DNA of 64,000 nt, taken from positions 67,268,943-67,332,942 of the forward strand of contig NC_089230.1 of NCBI RefSeq assembly GCF_963924675.1, in the 5' to 3' direction. Of this stretch, positions 51,895 to 64,000 are shown piece after piece (the first letter of the stretch is position 1; the number at the start of each line of letters is the position of its first letter). The notes below the pieces were generated by a model that was given only the letters and a program-made list of their open reading frames with translations, was not told where the DNA came from and searched no databases. This DNA comes from Phocoena phocoena (lineage: Eukaryota > Chordata > Mammalia > Artiodactyla > Phocoenidae). The position numbers were made by a program, and so were the translations under genes.

Positions 51895-53639
51895 AATTCT
51901 TCAAGGATTACAGAAAAAGTGAGTTGATATTAGTTATTTTGGGCATGTGCAAGAGATAAAATCTCTCTATCTTGGGTTAAGATTTGGTCTCGATTTAAGG
52001 GCCCATACCACAAATTATGATGTGAGTAATGTCCCATTTTATGGACCATTTTTTGTTTACATTGTGGCAGAAGGGTACTTTTCAAAGAAAATGGATAAAA
52101 TGGAACTAATTTGGAAAATTAGACTTGGATGTTAAGAATAATACTAATAACTTTTATGAAAGTATTTTTTACTTTAAAGCACTTTTCTTTCATGTAAAAA
52201 GTAATTATGACTGTATAATCGCATAGGGCAAACTTAAGACTATTTGACATCTTACGTCTCCTTTTTGTTTTCTCTTTAAACTTGGGCCAATTCCTGATGG
52301 ATATTAGTTCATATTACAAAATTCTGACATTTCTAAAAGTAGAGTTTATTGAGAGATCAAGCATTCAAAAGATACATTCTTTCCTGAGCTCAAAAAAGAT
52401 TTTATTTTTACTGGGTGGAACAGTATTAGATAAGTTGACATTAAATTGCATCCTATACCATATTTATTCACTTCAGAAATACCGAAACGTTATAAAAATT
52501 CTGAATTTTGAATGGTTTGAGACTAAAAATGATGTGCAACACTCATAGTCCAAAAATTCATATCAAGCCTTACACATTTGAAGAGTGGTACATTTTGTAT
52601 AAAAATCATACTTTATACCGTTAATTCTGCATACCTACTTTTCATCTACTGCTTAATTTTTCTTTTTAGAGCTCTAGCTGATGACTTTAAACTGTATAGA
52701 ATAACTTATTTATTTTTGGAAATGTTTAGTACCTTGTATTAAGAAACTCAATACTGCCTCCTCAAAAAACAACTTTGCAGTATTGGGATTTACATTACAC
52801 TGCCCTTCATTTTTTTAAGCCAAATAGCTTTATCGATATTCATTGCTTTTGTAGTTGTTAAAACTAAGAATTTCTTTAAAAATGTGTTTGTAGATTACGT
52901 TTTTCAGAGGGTTCTGGTAGTATTTGTGATAAAATGGTTTTGCATATGGTTATTATAGGGGATATATTTATAGAGCTCTACTTGTGTACCTTGTTGAATT
53001 ACATTGAAATTAAAAGTTCTCAGCCCATACAGTTAATATTTGTATCTAGAGTGCTTTAGAAAAAAAATATGTCTTATATTTTTAGCATATAGGAGCCAAT
53101 ATTGCTTCTATTTGTTCTGAATACAAATTTCATTTTTTTTTTTGCATTTTACATCCTGTGTGTAAGAAATAACTTTACAAAATAATTTATATGCTGGTAA
53201 TATTTGGACAGGTACCGTAAATTCATGTATATTGTACTTTCTGAGTAGATTTTCTCTATCTAATCATAGCAAAATTTATTTCAAAATTATAGCTCTTTGA
53301 AGTGTTCAAATGTAATAAAAATTTAGTTATAAAATTATGTGGCAGTATTGAAAATTGAGAGGACAGTCTGAAGAAAGAGCAAGACAAATACTGATTTTTT
53401 GTATCTTCTAAGTAAATGTTTGGGTTTACATACACATATATGTAGTTATTCCAAATACTAACTAGGAGTTGATTATAGTGTCTTTACATTTAATCATTAT
53501 ATCTTAGTAAAAAATTAATAAGGCAGTGTTTCTGAACATGCTTAATCCTTCGATTTACCTCTGATTTGGTTTTCCACTGTAATCCCTGGGCTGCTTAGGA
53601 GGGTACTGTTTGGTTTGATGGAAAAACTGGAATGATAAT

Positions 53640-53830
53640 AGTTTAAACTTTCTGATCATTTACTATGTGCTTGGCACTGCTCTGAGTTTTACATTACTCG
53701 CTCATCACAACAGCTTTATGAGGTCAGTACCACTGCAGATAAGGTAAGTGAGACGCAGAGAGGTTAAATGACATGCACGAGGTCACACAACCATTACACT
53801 TTGGAGCTGGGTGGTGGCTGGGCTCCATAC
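53640..53830 (-). mobile_element. MIR SINE within the SRSF12 3' UTR region
   Basis: Reverse MIR: 'ttactatgtgcttggcactg', 'acgcagagaggttaaatgac', 'ttggagctgggtggtggctg'. Confidence 0.8.
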
Positions 53831-54200
53831 GGCCCTCCCTGATCACCATGCTTGTCTTTTTGGAAGAGAAAAGTCTTTGACAGATATATGCTAAACTAAG
53901 ATAATATTGAGAGGAAAAGGAGAGAATAGAATTTGGAAAGGAAATGATTATAGGGTTCAGTGAAAATGGATTCTGTGACTGAGTGGAAATTGATTGGCAG
54001 TTGTGCTGATATCCTGTAAAATTGTCCTCTGGGTACATCTATTCTAGGGTTCACTTCTGCTGTAGAATTGTTTCTTGGACCTTTTAAGAGAGGATACTTA
54101 GTGTAAGATTGTTAAATAAAGCAAATGTATCACACATCTGTGATCACTTCCTGTAAAGATAATATATTTACTCAGGTGCTTCCTATGTTTGGTGTAGGGG

Positions 54201-56764
54201 CACTACCTACCTCCATTTGTTCAAGATTCATAGAGGATAAGTTAATGTCAAAGAAGATAAAGGTGGCCACCATGACTGCTTGGTTTCTTTCTCCCCATGA
54301 ATAATTCACATTTCTGTGTAGCAGCTGGTATTTTGTAGCTGCAAACGTAATGGGGGAATATGCCAAATTTTTTATCTGTAGTCTGGGGTTTAATCTTGTG
54401 CCTCTGGGATGTTTATTTTTAAATGTAAAATATTAACTAATTTCAGGACTTTATATGTTATCTGAGATACGACTATTCTAAGACATGCTGTTGTATTACA
54501 AATAAGAATTTCTGCCTTTATTCCAATTCCATTGCTTGAAGCAAAATTAGTCGAAGTTTAAAGGAAGAAGCGTTTAGAAATACTTTTATAATTCTTCTAT
54601 ACTACATTAAAATTGTAATTTCTTATTTAGAGTTAAAAATTAAATTTGTTTTCCAAACAGGGTGGTAGAATATTTGGGGTATCTGTATAAATAAATACAT
54701 GCTACTTACGCAGGAGATCTTAATCTGGTATCATGAAACCAAAGCTTCAGATCTAGGTCCTCTAATTCAAACAAGTCCGTGAGTCTTGGTATTTTAAGGA
54801 CCAGTGGTTCAGTGAGACATACGGATATTACTCTCAAAACTCATATATTTGATTAGAAAAATTTAAGTATTAAATGAAGATTATGAATTTAGCATCTAAA
54901 TTACTCCCTTGATGAAACTAGGGTATTTAGGATCATAACCTTAGCTCTGGCATTGATCTAACCATGTCAATTTAGGCCCTCTGGAAATTTTATATCATGT
55001 ACCTTTAAAAAGATGCTCTTAAAATTAAGCAAATTAACCACAGCTTTGTGCATCCCAGACAAGGCTCCATTGCCTCACACAGACAGCCTCGGGGGAGTAA
55101 GCACTTCATTCCTGACTGGGCTAGGGCCTGGCCCCCACTGCTTAGAGAATGCCCCTAATGCACTGACCCCATCCCAGGAACACAATAGAGCTGGGACAGC
55201 CCACAGAGAAGGTGAATGGACTGTAATTGATGGATTGACTGTGATTATAGAATTAAATTGGGTACATCTTTTGAAAAGAAGCAAATTAAGTGTAGAGATA
55301 CTATAGTCAAAAACCTATTTAGAAATACAATATTCCCTTATAGAAGTGTTAGATATTCCAGGTTGATTGAACTTCATTCAAGTTAAAACAGTACTTCACA
55401 ATAATGACAAATACCATTTTTTATTTAAAGGAATCATGTGAGGAAAGACTGAATTTAAAAATATACATAGGATACTATACCACATCAGTAGTATTTTCCC
55501 AAAAAAAAGGTATAATTTTTTTTTTTTTTTTTTTTTAGGTATAATGTTTTTATTTTATTTTGGGGAAAGGGTTATATGATTAGTTTTTCTTGAATCTTAT
55601 GTTCTAGGAATGTACCACAATTTTGAATTTATGAAAAGAAATAGTATCAACTTGTGGAGATAGATGGATGCTCAGTGGGTTAATGGTTACTGTTTTTTAA
55701 ATGTATTGTGTGATTTAAAGCATATGTTTGGTTCACATGTTTCAAAACACCATATTCAACCTACCTGTAAGTTTATGAACTAGTAACGTTACAAATTAAA
55801 ATCAGGAATATCTTAGGGTATGTCAGGTTTCAGGTTCTTTCAGAATGCAGATAGAAAATTTAAAGGGTCAGTCTCTCCAGATGAGAATATCTAGCCAGTA
55901 ATCAGTGCTTTGTGCTAGAAATGGATTGATTGCATGTTTATTACTGTTTGATCTTATGTATTGCAGCTTGTGTAGGATGAGCAGTTTCTCAGAAAAAGTG
56001 TAAATTGAAACAAGAAGCAAAATTACCACTTTTCTAATTTAGGAGTATAATTCTGTGAACTAAATGCCTAAGAACTATATGCTTTTTAGAAATGGGTCCA
56101 TAGAAATTGAGGAAAACCACATTCTGGTTTTCTTGGCTTACTCCTTATAGTATAGACGTAAAATGCTGTTAAATTGACTAATTTCAACAGAAATCTCAAT
56201 ATAAAATAGTCTTCCAGGCTCAAGTGATAGCCTTTTTTTTTCAATACTAAGAAAAATTCAGTGGATTTCTTTGTGGGGGAAGTTAAGAGCCATTCCTATG
56301 ACATTTGTGAGGTGGTGTCTGCTTCGTGGGAATACTACTTTACACCTTGAGAAAAAGTACTCTGTTGAAGACCTTTTTTCAAAATCGACATAAGTTGTAT
56401 AACTGGTCTGACTCTTCAGGGCATTCTTACATTTTAAAAATGAGATGGAATGTTACTTAAATTTATTTTAACACGTAAAATATATAATTTCATAAGAACC
56501 TTAAGGAAAATTAACATTCACATTGTCGGTAAACCTTAAGATTTTGGCCTTAAAATGTTAAATGTAACTGAATTAGGAAAACTAATGCTCTAGTTTTGTT
56601 TAGGATATTCATTATAATTTTTAATGTGTATACAAAGTCTAACCATTTTTGGTGTTATTTTATACTTTATAATTCTCTACTCTTGCCATATAGTCTATGT
56701 GGGATTTTTTTAAAAATACCACTTAAAAACATGGATAAAAAATTTTCTAAAATTTATTTGTAGT
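54201..56764. other. Downstream of SRSF12: unassigned
   Basis: AT-rich sequence. The block 55010-55310 is more GC-rich and begins and ends with 'aagcaaattaa'; a T17 run is near 55520. No gene is seen. Confidence 0.4.
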
Positions 56765-57225
56765 GAGGTGTCATAGAGTCTGTCATACAGAGTGAAGTAT
56801 ATCAGAAAGAGAAAAACAACTACTGTATTCTAACGCATATATATGGAATCAAAAAAAAAATGGTACTGATGAACCTAGTTGCAGGGCAGGAATAAAGATG
56901 TAGACATGGAGAATGGACTTGAGGACACGGGGTGGGAGTGGGAAGCTGGGGCGAAGTGAGAGTAGCACTGACATGTATACACTACCAAATGTAAAATAGA
57001 TAGCTAGTGGGAAGCAGCCGCACAGCACAGGGAGATCATCTCGGTGCTTTGCGATGCCCTAGAGGAGTGGGATAGGGAGGGTGGGAGGGAGACGCAAGAG
57101 GGAGGGGATATGGGGACATATGTATGCATATGGCTGATTCACTTTGGTGTACAACAGAAACTAACACAGTACTGTGAAGCAATTATAGTCAAAGATCTAT
57201 TAAAAAATAAAAAAATATACATGAA
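56765..57225 (+). mobile_element. L1 3' end, young
   Basis: 'gtctgtcatacagagtgaag', 'atatggaatcaaaaaaaaaa', 'gctagtgggaagcagccgca', 'cagtactgtgaagcaattat', then an A-rich tail. It is little diverged from other cetacean L1 ends. Confidence 0.9.
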
Positions 57226-60200
57226 AAGCACTTGTATAAGGTGCTCTTAGCTGCCTGTCCGTAGTCAAATATAACTGATACTGTAAGAGGTTTTGGTGAC
57301 TGCACTTTTGTCCACCTTTTATCTACCTTGACTAGAAGGTGGTGTTTTTACATGAATATCTATCATGGAAAGTGGAACTACACTTAAGGAATAATTTTAA
57401 ATGCTTTTAACTTTCCATTAACTCCACTGATATTAATTCAACATTAAAGGCTTTAAAGAGTAGGCGCCAACCAAGTGTTAAGAGTTGCACCCTGCTTTGC
57501 CCTTCTACCTCCTGGTCACTCAGTGCTTACCAGCCCTTCGGCCATCCCCTTTTTTCTTTGGGAATCTCAGACACACTTCCTTACGCTACTTGAAGTTCAA
57601 GTTATTCCATGTTAGATAATTCTTTAACTTTCCCCTCAAACCATGGGCAGTTGTTATAAATGCCCTTCAGAATCTTTATAGTCTCCACCTACCTCTTTAC
57701 CCTCTCCTAATTTAAGTTTCTTCAAGCTTTAACATTTCAACATTAACATTAAATGTCAGCTGTCACATTTCCCAAATAAGACAATGCTTAAATACAGTAT
57801 CCTTTCTCTAATCTTTCAGTTCTTATTTACAATGGCTTTGGTATTTCAGTCATTGACTAGAACTGTTCCATTATTTTAGAAGTGTTATAACCAACTAACC
57901 AGCCTAGTTGAAAGAGCAAAGAAAAAACATTTAGGATATTCAAAGTTTACATCAAAAGATTGACTTATTTGTGCTTAATGTTACATGTAAGTGAGCTTTT
58001 GGAATTATTGGCAAATACTCAACTTCTGTGTAATGTTGGAGTGAACTAGTAAAGCAGCGTTAACTTTCCCGAATTCTGTTAACATTTTGTTGTAAAATTC
58101 TTTAATAAGAAAGTAATCTTACAATGAACACCCATATACCCACTACGTAGATTCTACAGTTAAAAGTTATGCTTGTTTTATCACATATATTTCCATCCAT
58201 CTTTTCCTCAATTATTTTGAATTTAACATATAGTAAATTTTTGAAAATTGGAATATTCATAAGTGCGCTATTCCAGTTAAAGAGTGATCAAAAATCTTGG
58301 TTGAATATCTTTTGTAAACATTCTATTTTCTTAGTTTTGAAATTCAGGGTCTGGCTTCAAACATCAGATGATTTACAGTAACCTAAGAAACACACAAATG
58401 GTTAAGGAGACTGGACTGAATGCACAGTGACTAGGACCCTTGGAAGGCTGATGGAAAAGGGTAATCCAATCTTTGATGTTAATCCTTTTGTTTTAAATTT
58501 TGAGAGCCCTTAGTGTCTGATCAGTTGAAAAGAGTAAGGGCAATTTCAACGTTGGAAGGGACGGTTGAGAGCCCTTATTATAGCAAGAAGATCCCCCAAA
58601 TTGTAGATCTCTCCAAGGGTTTGGTAGGAAGAACCAAAGCCCTCTGATTCCACGTTGCCAAATAGAGTGAAATAATAAGGTTCTTCCTATTTAAAGATCT
58701 TAACTGTTAGAAGGCAGTTTTGAGTTCAGTTAAATCAAACATTTCCATGTTGGAAATAAAAGTCATCAAAATGTCTTCTACTTGCCATCCCCTCCTCAAG
58801 ATTCTAGACTCTTAAGAACACATTTGTAATTCTGTTTTGACAACTAATCAGGTTAATCTCTAATCTTAGAACAATGGAACTATCTGTAATAATTTAGGAG
58901 TAGCTATATATATATATATGACCAGTTTTGGAGGAGTCTGATTAGTATCTATTATCTTTACAATCATATATAAAATACCACATTTTCCTGCCACTTTATG
59001 TAGTAGACTGGGAAAAATTACTTAACTTTCCTGGATCCTTTCTTACACATGCATAAAAGTTATCGTATGAATGACTAGAGAAATGAAGTTTTCAACGTTA
59101 TTGCTTAAGAATGTCATTTTGTCTTTTAAGCTATTATACATTCAAGATATATGATCTCTTCTAATTAAATAGAGCTTGAATAGAACCTGTAGCCTCCTTT
59201 GACAAATGTGCATCTGATTTTCCATGATTATCCATGTAGGCTGCTTTCTGCCAATTCTCCCGTTTTTCCCCTTCCTACCATTACTTAATTCAGAGACTGT
59301 AATTAATGCCACATCATCTATGACAAACTATTCCTCTAACAGAGGGAACTTTAAATTTGTGTCACCAGTTCTACACTAAGGAAACATTACTCTAAACTCT
59401 GCTTTAGAAAATGAATTCTGAGATCTTGACAGTGAACCCACAGTAAATGTAACACCTTCTATAAGTCTTAAATTGTAATTCACAAGTTTAAGTTTGGCAA
59501 ATACAATTCCTGGGTGTTAGGAATATTACTCATACATTTTAGCATATTTAATTTAGAACTCCAAGAGAATTGCAAAGGATATGAAAAGTAACTTAATCCG
59601 AAAACTGTCAGATTAATTCAAGACAATCTAATCCAAGAGATATAAAGAAAAAGGGTTTAGTTCAACCATAAAATAGATCATCCCTAATCTTAGAACTTTA
59701 TCCACCCCACAGCTTCAGAGAATCCTATCTAAAATTTTCAAGAAAGTTTCTTTCAAAGATTAATTTTTATGAGTTTTTATAAATAGCACTATATAAAATG
59801 TACTCTCAAATTTCCTTTCAGATACAAAAACAAGCAGCTCCTGAACTACACGATTTGTGCCTACCACAATCCTGCTTCCTACACCATCTCATCTCAGCAC
59901 AGACACACTCTTTCCCATTTGGAGACTTGTATTTGGGAGTCTTTGAAAGATTTATGGATAGCTCAGGGCTGAAAGAGCAGGCTTGTGATTTTTAAGTGTT
60001 TTCATTCTGCAATGTCCTTCAAAGTTTTAAGTATATAGAGGAAGATAATGAGACTCTCAGCCTTTCATACCCAAGTATAAGTACATATGTTTGATTCCCT
60101 CAACGTGAAACAGATATCAACTGCATAGAGTGCATGGGATTTGGGGGCCTTCCATTCTCTAAATAAAGGATAATTCAGCAATATGATGGGATGGTCATTA

Positions 60201-60600
60201 GAAGGGGGGAGATTTACAAAAAGATACAGAATGTTAAAAGATCAGTTTCACCCAGCATCAAAACTTGGACTAAGGGAAGGAAACTTTGTTCCTCTTCAGC
60301 AGCTGGGCCCCTGCTGTCTGAATCCAGAACTTAACATTAGAACCGTCCACTAACAGCCTTTTACAGGTCAGTAGTAACTAACCACCATTAACACTTTCAG
60401 AGGAAATACTTTCAGTTCAGCAACTAATTTACTATCATAGATGAAGTTGAGGGTCCATAGGAGGCAGAAAAGATGAGGTCAAGAGTACTGGTAAAGGTGT
60501 TAAACCCAGTGAGGGAAAAAAGAATATAGGAAGACAAAACATTTCAGTTCCATATTCATGTTGTAATTAGTGCTTCTGTGCGCTATTACCAAAGCTGTAC
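57226..60600. other. Intergenic, AT-rich, nothing recognised
   Basis: No gene, CpG island or clear repeat. Short (TA)n near 58905. Open frames here are under 75 residues and featureless. Confidence 0.45.
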
Positions 60601-60639
60601 CTCTCAGCCTGACCTATCTTCTACTTGCTGTGTGTTTCC

Positions 60640-61440
60640 ACGTGGGTATCCTACATGCATCTCAAAGTTCAACATGCAAATCAAAATTACCTTCCTCTAT
60701 AATTTCAACCCCCTCCAGAGTTCCCTAATTGCTGGTTTTATCTTCCTGATTGCTCAATTTAAAAATTCTTTTCTAACCCTTCATTCAGTTGCTGAATTCT
60801 GAATTCTACCTCCAAAGTATCTCCCAAGTAAGGCCATGCCCCTGTATACCCTCTGATAATATCCTTTAAGGCTCTTTTTTAAACCACTGAAATATCAAGT
60901 GGCTTTCATGTCTCAAGCTTTCCCTTTCCAAACTGTTCTATGTATTTTCACCAGTTTTCTTTTTGAAGCAGAAATCTCATTACCTTGCTCATAAGCCTTT
61001 CGTGACTCTGCCATGCTTATAGAATAAAGTTGAAACTCTTCAGCATGACATTCAAAGCCCTTCATGTTACTACCCCAATACACCATTCAAGACAGTGAAT
61101 CTACCTTCCCTGCACTTCTCTTAAGCTACTGGGTATTCCACATCTTTTCATAACACTGCTAAAACTTTTATCTGACAATATATTCAACTCTTCTTTGCAT
61201 GGCAGATACAACTGAATATTTTAAGGCCCCACTCAATGCTACTTCTAATAGATGTCCCGATTCCCAACTAGACAATCCCTACTCACCAGCATTAGTCACC
61301 ACCTGCTGGAAGAGACAATGACTTGACTTTTGTTTTTACCTCCTCTAAAAACGTTTCTTGTAGGGTAAGCTTGTATTTCAGTTATGGCCATCATTTCTTC
61401 CTCACCCACCTACGCTGTTAACTTTTAGCTCTGCCAATTA
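60640..61440 (+). mobile_element. L2 fragment
   Basis: 'gttgaaactcttcagcatga', 'acattcaaagcccttcatgt', 'ctttgcatggcagataca', 'taaggccccactcaatgcta'. This is the old L2 3' half, best supported from about 60900. Confidence 0.65.
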
Positions 61441-61446
61441 TCCTTG

Positions 61447-61683
61447 TACAGCTGACCCCTGAACAACTCAGGGGTTGGGTGCACCAACCCCTTGCGGTTG
61501 AAAATATGCATATAAATTATAGTCTGACCTCTGTGTCCCTGATTCCTCCATATCCAAGGTTCCACATCCTCGGATTCAACCAACTGTGGATCATGTAGTA
61601 TTGTAGTATTTACTATTTTTTAAAAATCTGTGTGTAAGCGGACCTGCTCAGTTTGAACCTGTGTTGTTCAGGGGTCAACCATC
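61447..61683. mobile_element. MER2-like Tigger-derived DNA transposon remnant
   Basis: Inverted terminal repeats 'cagctgacccctgaacaac' at the left and 'gttgttcaggggtcaacca' at the right, with 'gtgtaagcggacctgctcag' inside. It is a short internally deleted non-autonomous element (mariner/Tigger superfamily) with no transposase. Confidence 0.8.
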
Positions 61684-61756
61684 TCCTGAACGTACTTCAC
61701 ACTTAATCCCCCGCCACACTAAATTGTAGACATGCTACTCAAAAATGACACGAAAG

Positions 61757-61961
61757 GGCTTCCCTGGTGGCGCAGTGGTTGAGTCCGTCTGCCGATGCAG
61801 GGGACGCGGGTTCGTGTCCCGGTATGGGAAGATCCCACATGCCGCGGAGCGGCTGGGCCCGTGAGCCATGGCCGCTGAGCCTGCCCGTCCAGAGCCTGTG
61901 CTCCGCAACGGGAGAGGCCGCAGCAGTGAGAGGCCCGCGTACCGCAAAAAAAAAAAAAAAA
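61757..61961 (+). mobile_element. CHR-type SINE, short young form with target duplication
   Basis: 'ggcttccctggtggcgcagt' to poly(A). Flanked by 'aaaaatgacacgaaag' at 61741-61756 and 61962-61977, a perfect 16-base duplication. Confidence 0.95.
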
Positions 61962-62208
61962 AAAAATGACACGAAAGAACATACTTCAAACAAGGAGGGG
62001 AGGGGTGGTTGAGGCAGTTTTATCCAAGACAGGGACTCTATATTAGTTTCATTGTTAGGATTTTTATAATATGCAGAAATGTGTTATCAAACATGTGCAC
62101 AAATGAGCCGTTTGCTGGAGTCATTAGACTGATTTGGGAGATGTCAGAACTCACCTAGGCCAACCCATTAGTAATGTTTACAACACGTTATTTAAAAAAG
62201 CTAAAATT

Positions 62209-62550
62209 GGGCTTCCCTGGTGGCGCAGTGGTTAAGAATCCGCCTGCCAATGCAGGGGACACGGGTTTGAGCCCTGGTCCGGGAAGATCCCACATGCCAC
62301 GGAGCAACTAAGCCCGTGCCCCACAACGACGGAGCCTGCGCTCTAGAGCCTGAGTCACAACTACTGAGCCTGCGTGCCACAACTACTGAAGCCCACGTAC
62401 CTAGAGCTCGTGCTCCGCAACAAGAGAAGCCACTGCAATGAGAAGCCCGTGCACCGCAACGAAAAGTAGCCTCCAGTCACCGCAACTAGAGAAAGCCCGC
62501 GTGCAGCAACGAAGACCCAACACAGCAAAAAAATAAAACAAATTTATTTT
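62209..62550 (+). mobile_element. CHR-type SINE, long form
   Basis: Head 'ggcttccctggtggcgcagt', tail 'aataaaacaaatttatttt'. Flanks 'gctaaaattg' / 'ggtaaaattgg' look like a degraded target duplication. Confidence 0.92.
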
Positions 62551-62837
62551 TTAAAAAAAGGTAAAATTGGTGACTACCAACTGGGGGAATTTTGGACTAT
62601 GGCCTTAACTCCTAAAATGAGATTTCCCATCTATTTGTAAGGAAGATACTTGCATTTATGTGAGCCGGAATGAAGACTCATACAAAATGCCAGTATCAAA
62701 TTTGGATTGGCAGAAGTTCCTTTGCATCCTCAAACCCTTTCCCTTCTTTTCTATAACTGATTGCTTAATATCCCCACTCAAAATTTAGCTGCCTTTCTTT
62801 ATACCACCTCTTGAAGTCCTTAATCACAAAACCAGTC

Positions 62838-62862
62838 TCCCACACACACACACACACACATG
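62838..62862. repeat. (CA)n microsatellite
   Basis: About ten to twelve CA units in 'cccacacacacacacacaca...tgcc'. Confidence 0.9.
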
Positions 62863-62869
62863 CCCTGCG

Positions 62870-64000
62870 TTTTTAGTAATCTCAAACCATTTAATAATTA
62901 TGGTTCTCTCCCCAAGCACCGTTTCTGGAAGAAACCAGGAATAGGGCAGAGGTCGGTGGCTTTGAGCTAAGACAGCCTTAACCTTCCCCCGACATCGAAA
63001 TGCTTTTACTTGAGGACATGCTGCCAGGTGAGGGACAAGGCCTTGGAGGAGTCTAGCTTATCCACCACCCCCACAGCTCCTCATAATCCTAACTTCTTTG
63101 GCTTGGGCGGGTGCCCACCATGCCCTCCTTCCCAGGTCCATCCTGGGCCCTAGTGCTGAGGGGCAGAAGCACACGCCTGGGCGCTGGGCCCTGGGGCCTG
63201 GGGCCTGGGTTTTGTTCCTTCTCAACACCGAAAGTTGAGTCAGGGCTTTTAAAGAAGACAAAGACAAAAGCAAATACTGTGGGAGTTTTGAGATAGTTTA
63301 AAATCATGTACTACGCAAAAGAAATGCAAATGGTTTTCCCCAAGTGTAGCATGACTGGATCCCATTCAAGTCCCACATTCATACTAGCTTTGTATTAAAA
63401 TCTGTGAAGGAAAGGGGTAATTACATAGTACTGCCTAAAAACCTGAATGCTTGTCCTGATAAAATGCAGATTACTTGCCTAACACATTCTAGTCTTTAAA
63501 TTTATAAACCACCCTAAAATTTGTATTTTAACTTACAAATCACCTTTAAGTTTGAAAAGAATGGCTCCTGTCAATCTGTTAATATTGTAATTTGGTCTTT
63601 TATTACCTTCTTTTCCCTTTATCTTCCTAACAAGGACACTAATTACGTAGCACCAAGATTAATGCAAATAAAAGCAGCTTTCTATAGTCTCACTACGTCT
63701 GTGGTATGAGCTGAATAAACTCAGTATCAAATTGTACAAATTCACCTAAAAGCAACTTCAGTACAATATACTAAACCACATACTGGTATTTGTTTTATAG
63801 GGAAGTGCCACTGCATGGAACAATTTCTTCCACTCACATACTACAGTTACAAACCTTTTACCCCTTTGCAATGGTAATTTTTTAACTAGACCATTAGTTA
63901 AAGTTTAGGCCTGGAGCTGGTAACTGCAAACACAAAGTGTGCTCTATACACCCACAAAACACAAATTACAGGAACATTGGAGGAGATGTTTCAAGACACT
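62870..64000. other. Right end: unassigned; possible 3' UTR of the next gene
   Basis: 62900-63250 is GC-rich with a short tandem of ggggcct units near 63190. From about 63580 to the edge the minus strand contains AATAAA (63603-63598), and human gene order predicts the minus-strand gene PNRC1 next. No coding exon is visible, so this is only a suggestion. Confidence 0.25.

Larger units (their letters stand above)
51830..54200 (+). other. SRSF12: SRSF12 probable 3' UTR
   Basis: AT-rich sequence follows the stop. It is free of young SINEs, unlike its surroundings, as expected for a selected UTR, though an old MIR sits at its end. AATAAA signals are at 51889-51894, 53314-53319 and 54115-54120. 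Which of these is used cannot be told from sequence, so the end given is the outer limit. Confidence 0.55.

Overview
The window is nuclear DNA of a mammal, almost certainly a whale or dolphin. Two single-copy vertebrate genes with spliced exons are present. The rest is dominated by interspersed repeats, above all about 25 copies of tRNA-derived CHR-type SINEs (heads of the form 'cttccctggtgg...cagtggtt'), which are known from cetaceans and hippos. Other repeats are L1 3' ends, L2, MIR, MaLR LTRs and old DNA transposons. The species cannot be fixed from this sequence alone. There are no prokaryotic features: no operons, CRISPR arrays, IS elements or phage genes.

Layout. 1-3170: a stack of L1 fragments. 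4194-12076 (minus): the first four coding exons of PM20D2, an M20-family dipeptidase of cytosolic beta-alanyl-dipeptide clean-up. Its remaining exons lie beyond the left edge, and its first exon sits in a CpG island (about 11480-12310). 12311-35030: a 23-kb intergenic stretch of repeats, with an HMGB3-derived processed pseudogene (31886-32560, minus) that is broken by a frameshift and a stop and has a SINE at its 3' end. 35080-35960: a CpG island over the first exon of SRSF12. 35445-51829 (plus): all five coding exons of SRSF12 (261 residues), an RRM plus RS-domain splicing factor of the SRSF10 type. 51830 to about 54200: its probable 3' UTR. 54200-64000: repeats and unassigned sequence; the right edge may enter the 3' UTR of the next gene (PNRC1 by human synteny, unproven). 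The divergent PM20D2 / SRSF12 order matches human 6q15. The two genes have no known shared function.

Most notable observation: intron 2 of SRSF12 (43920-45236) is a minor-spliceosome (U12-type) intron. It has a perfect ATATCCTTT donor and a TCCTTAAC branch site, and it splits the RNP1 motif of the RRM. The only 3' junction that keeps the reading frame ends the intron in AT, not the usual AC or AG. I found no previously undescribed multi-gene system. The other findings are insertion histories (target-site duplications, nested and tandem SINEs), local duplications, extreme G/C tracts at the SRSF12 promoter, and a few unassigned blocks.
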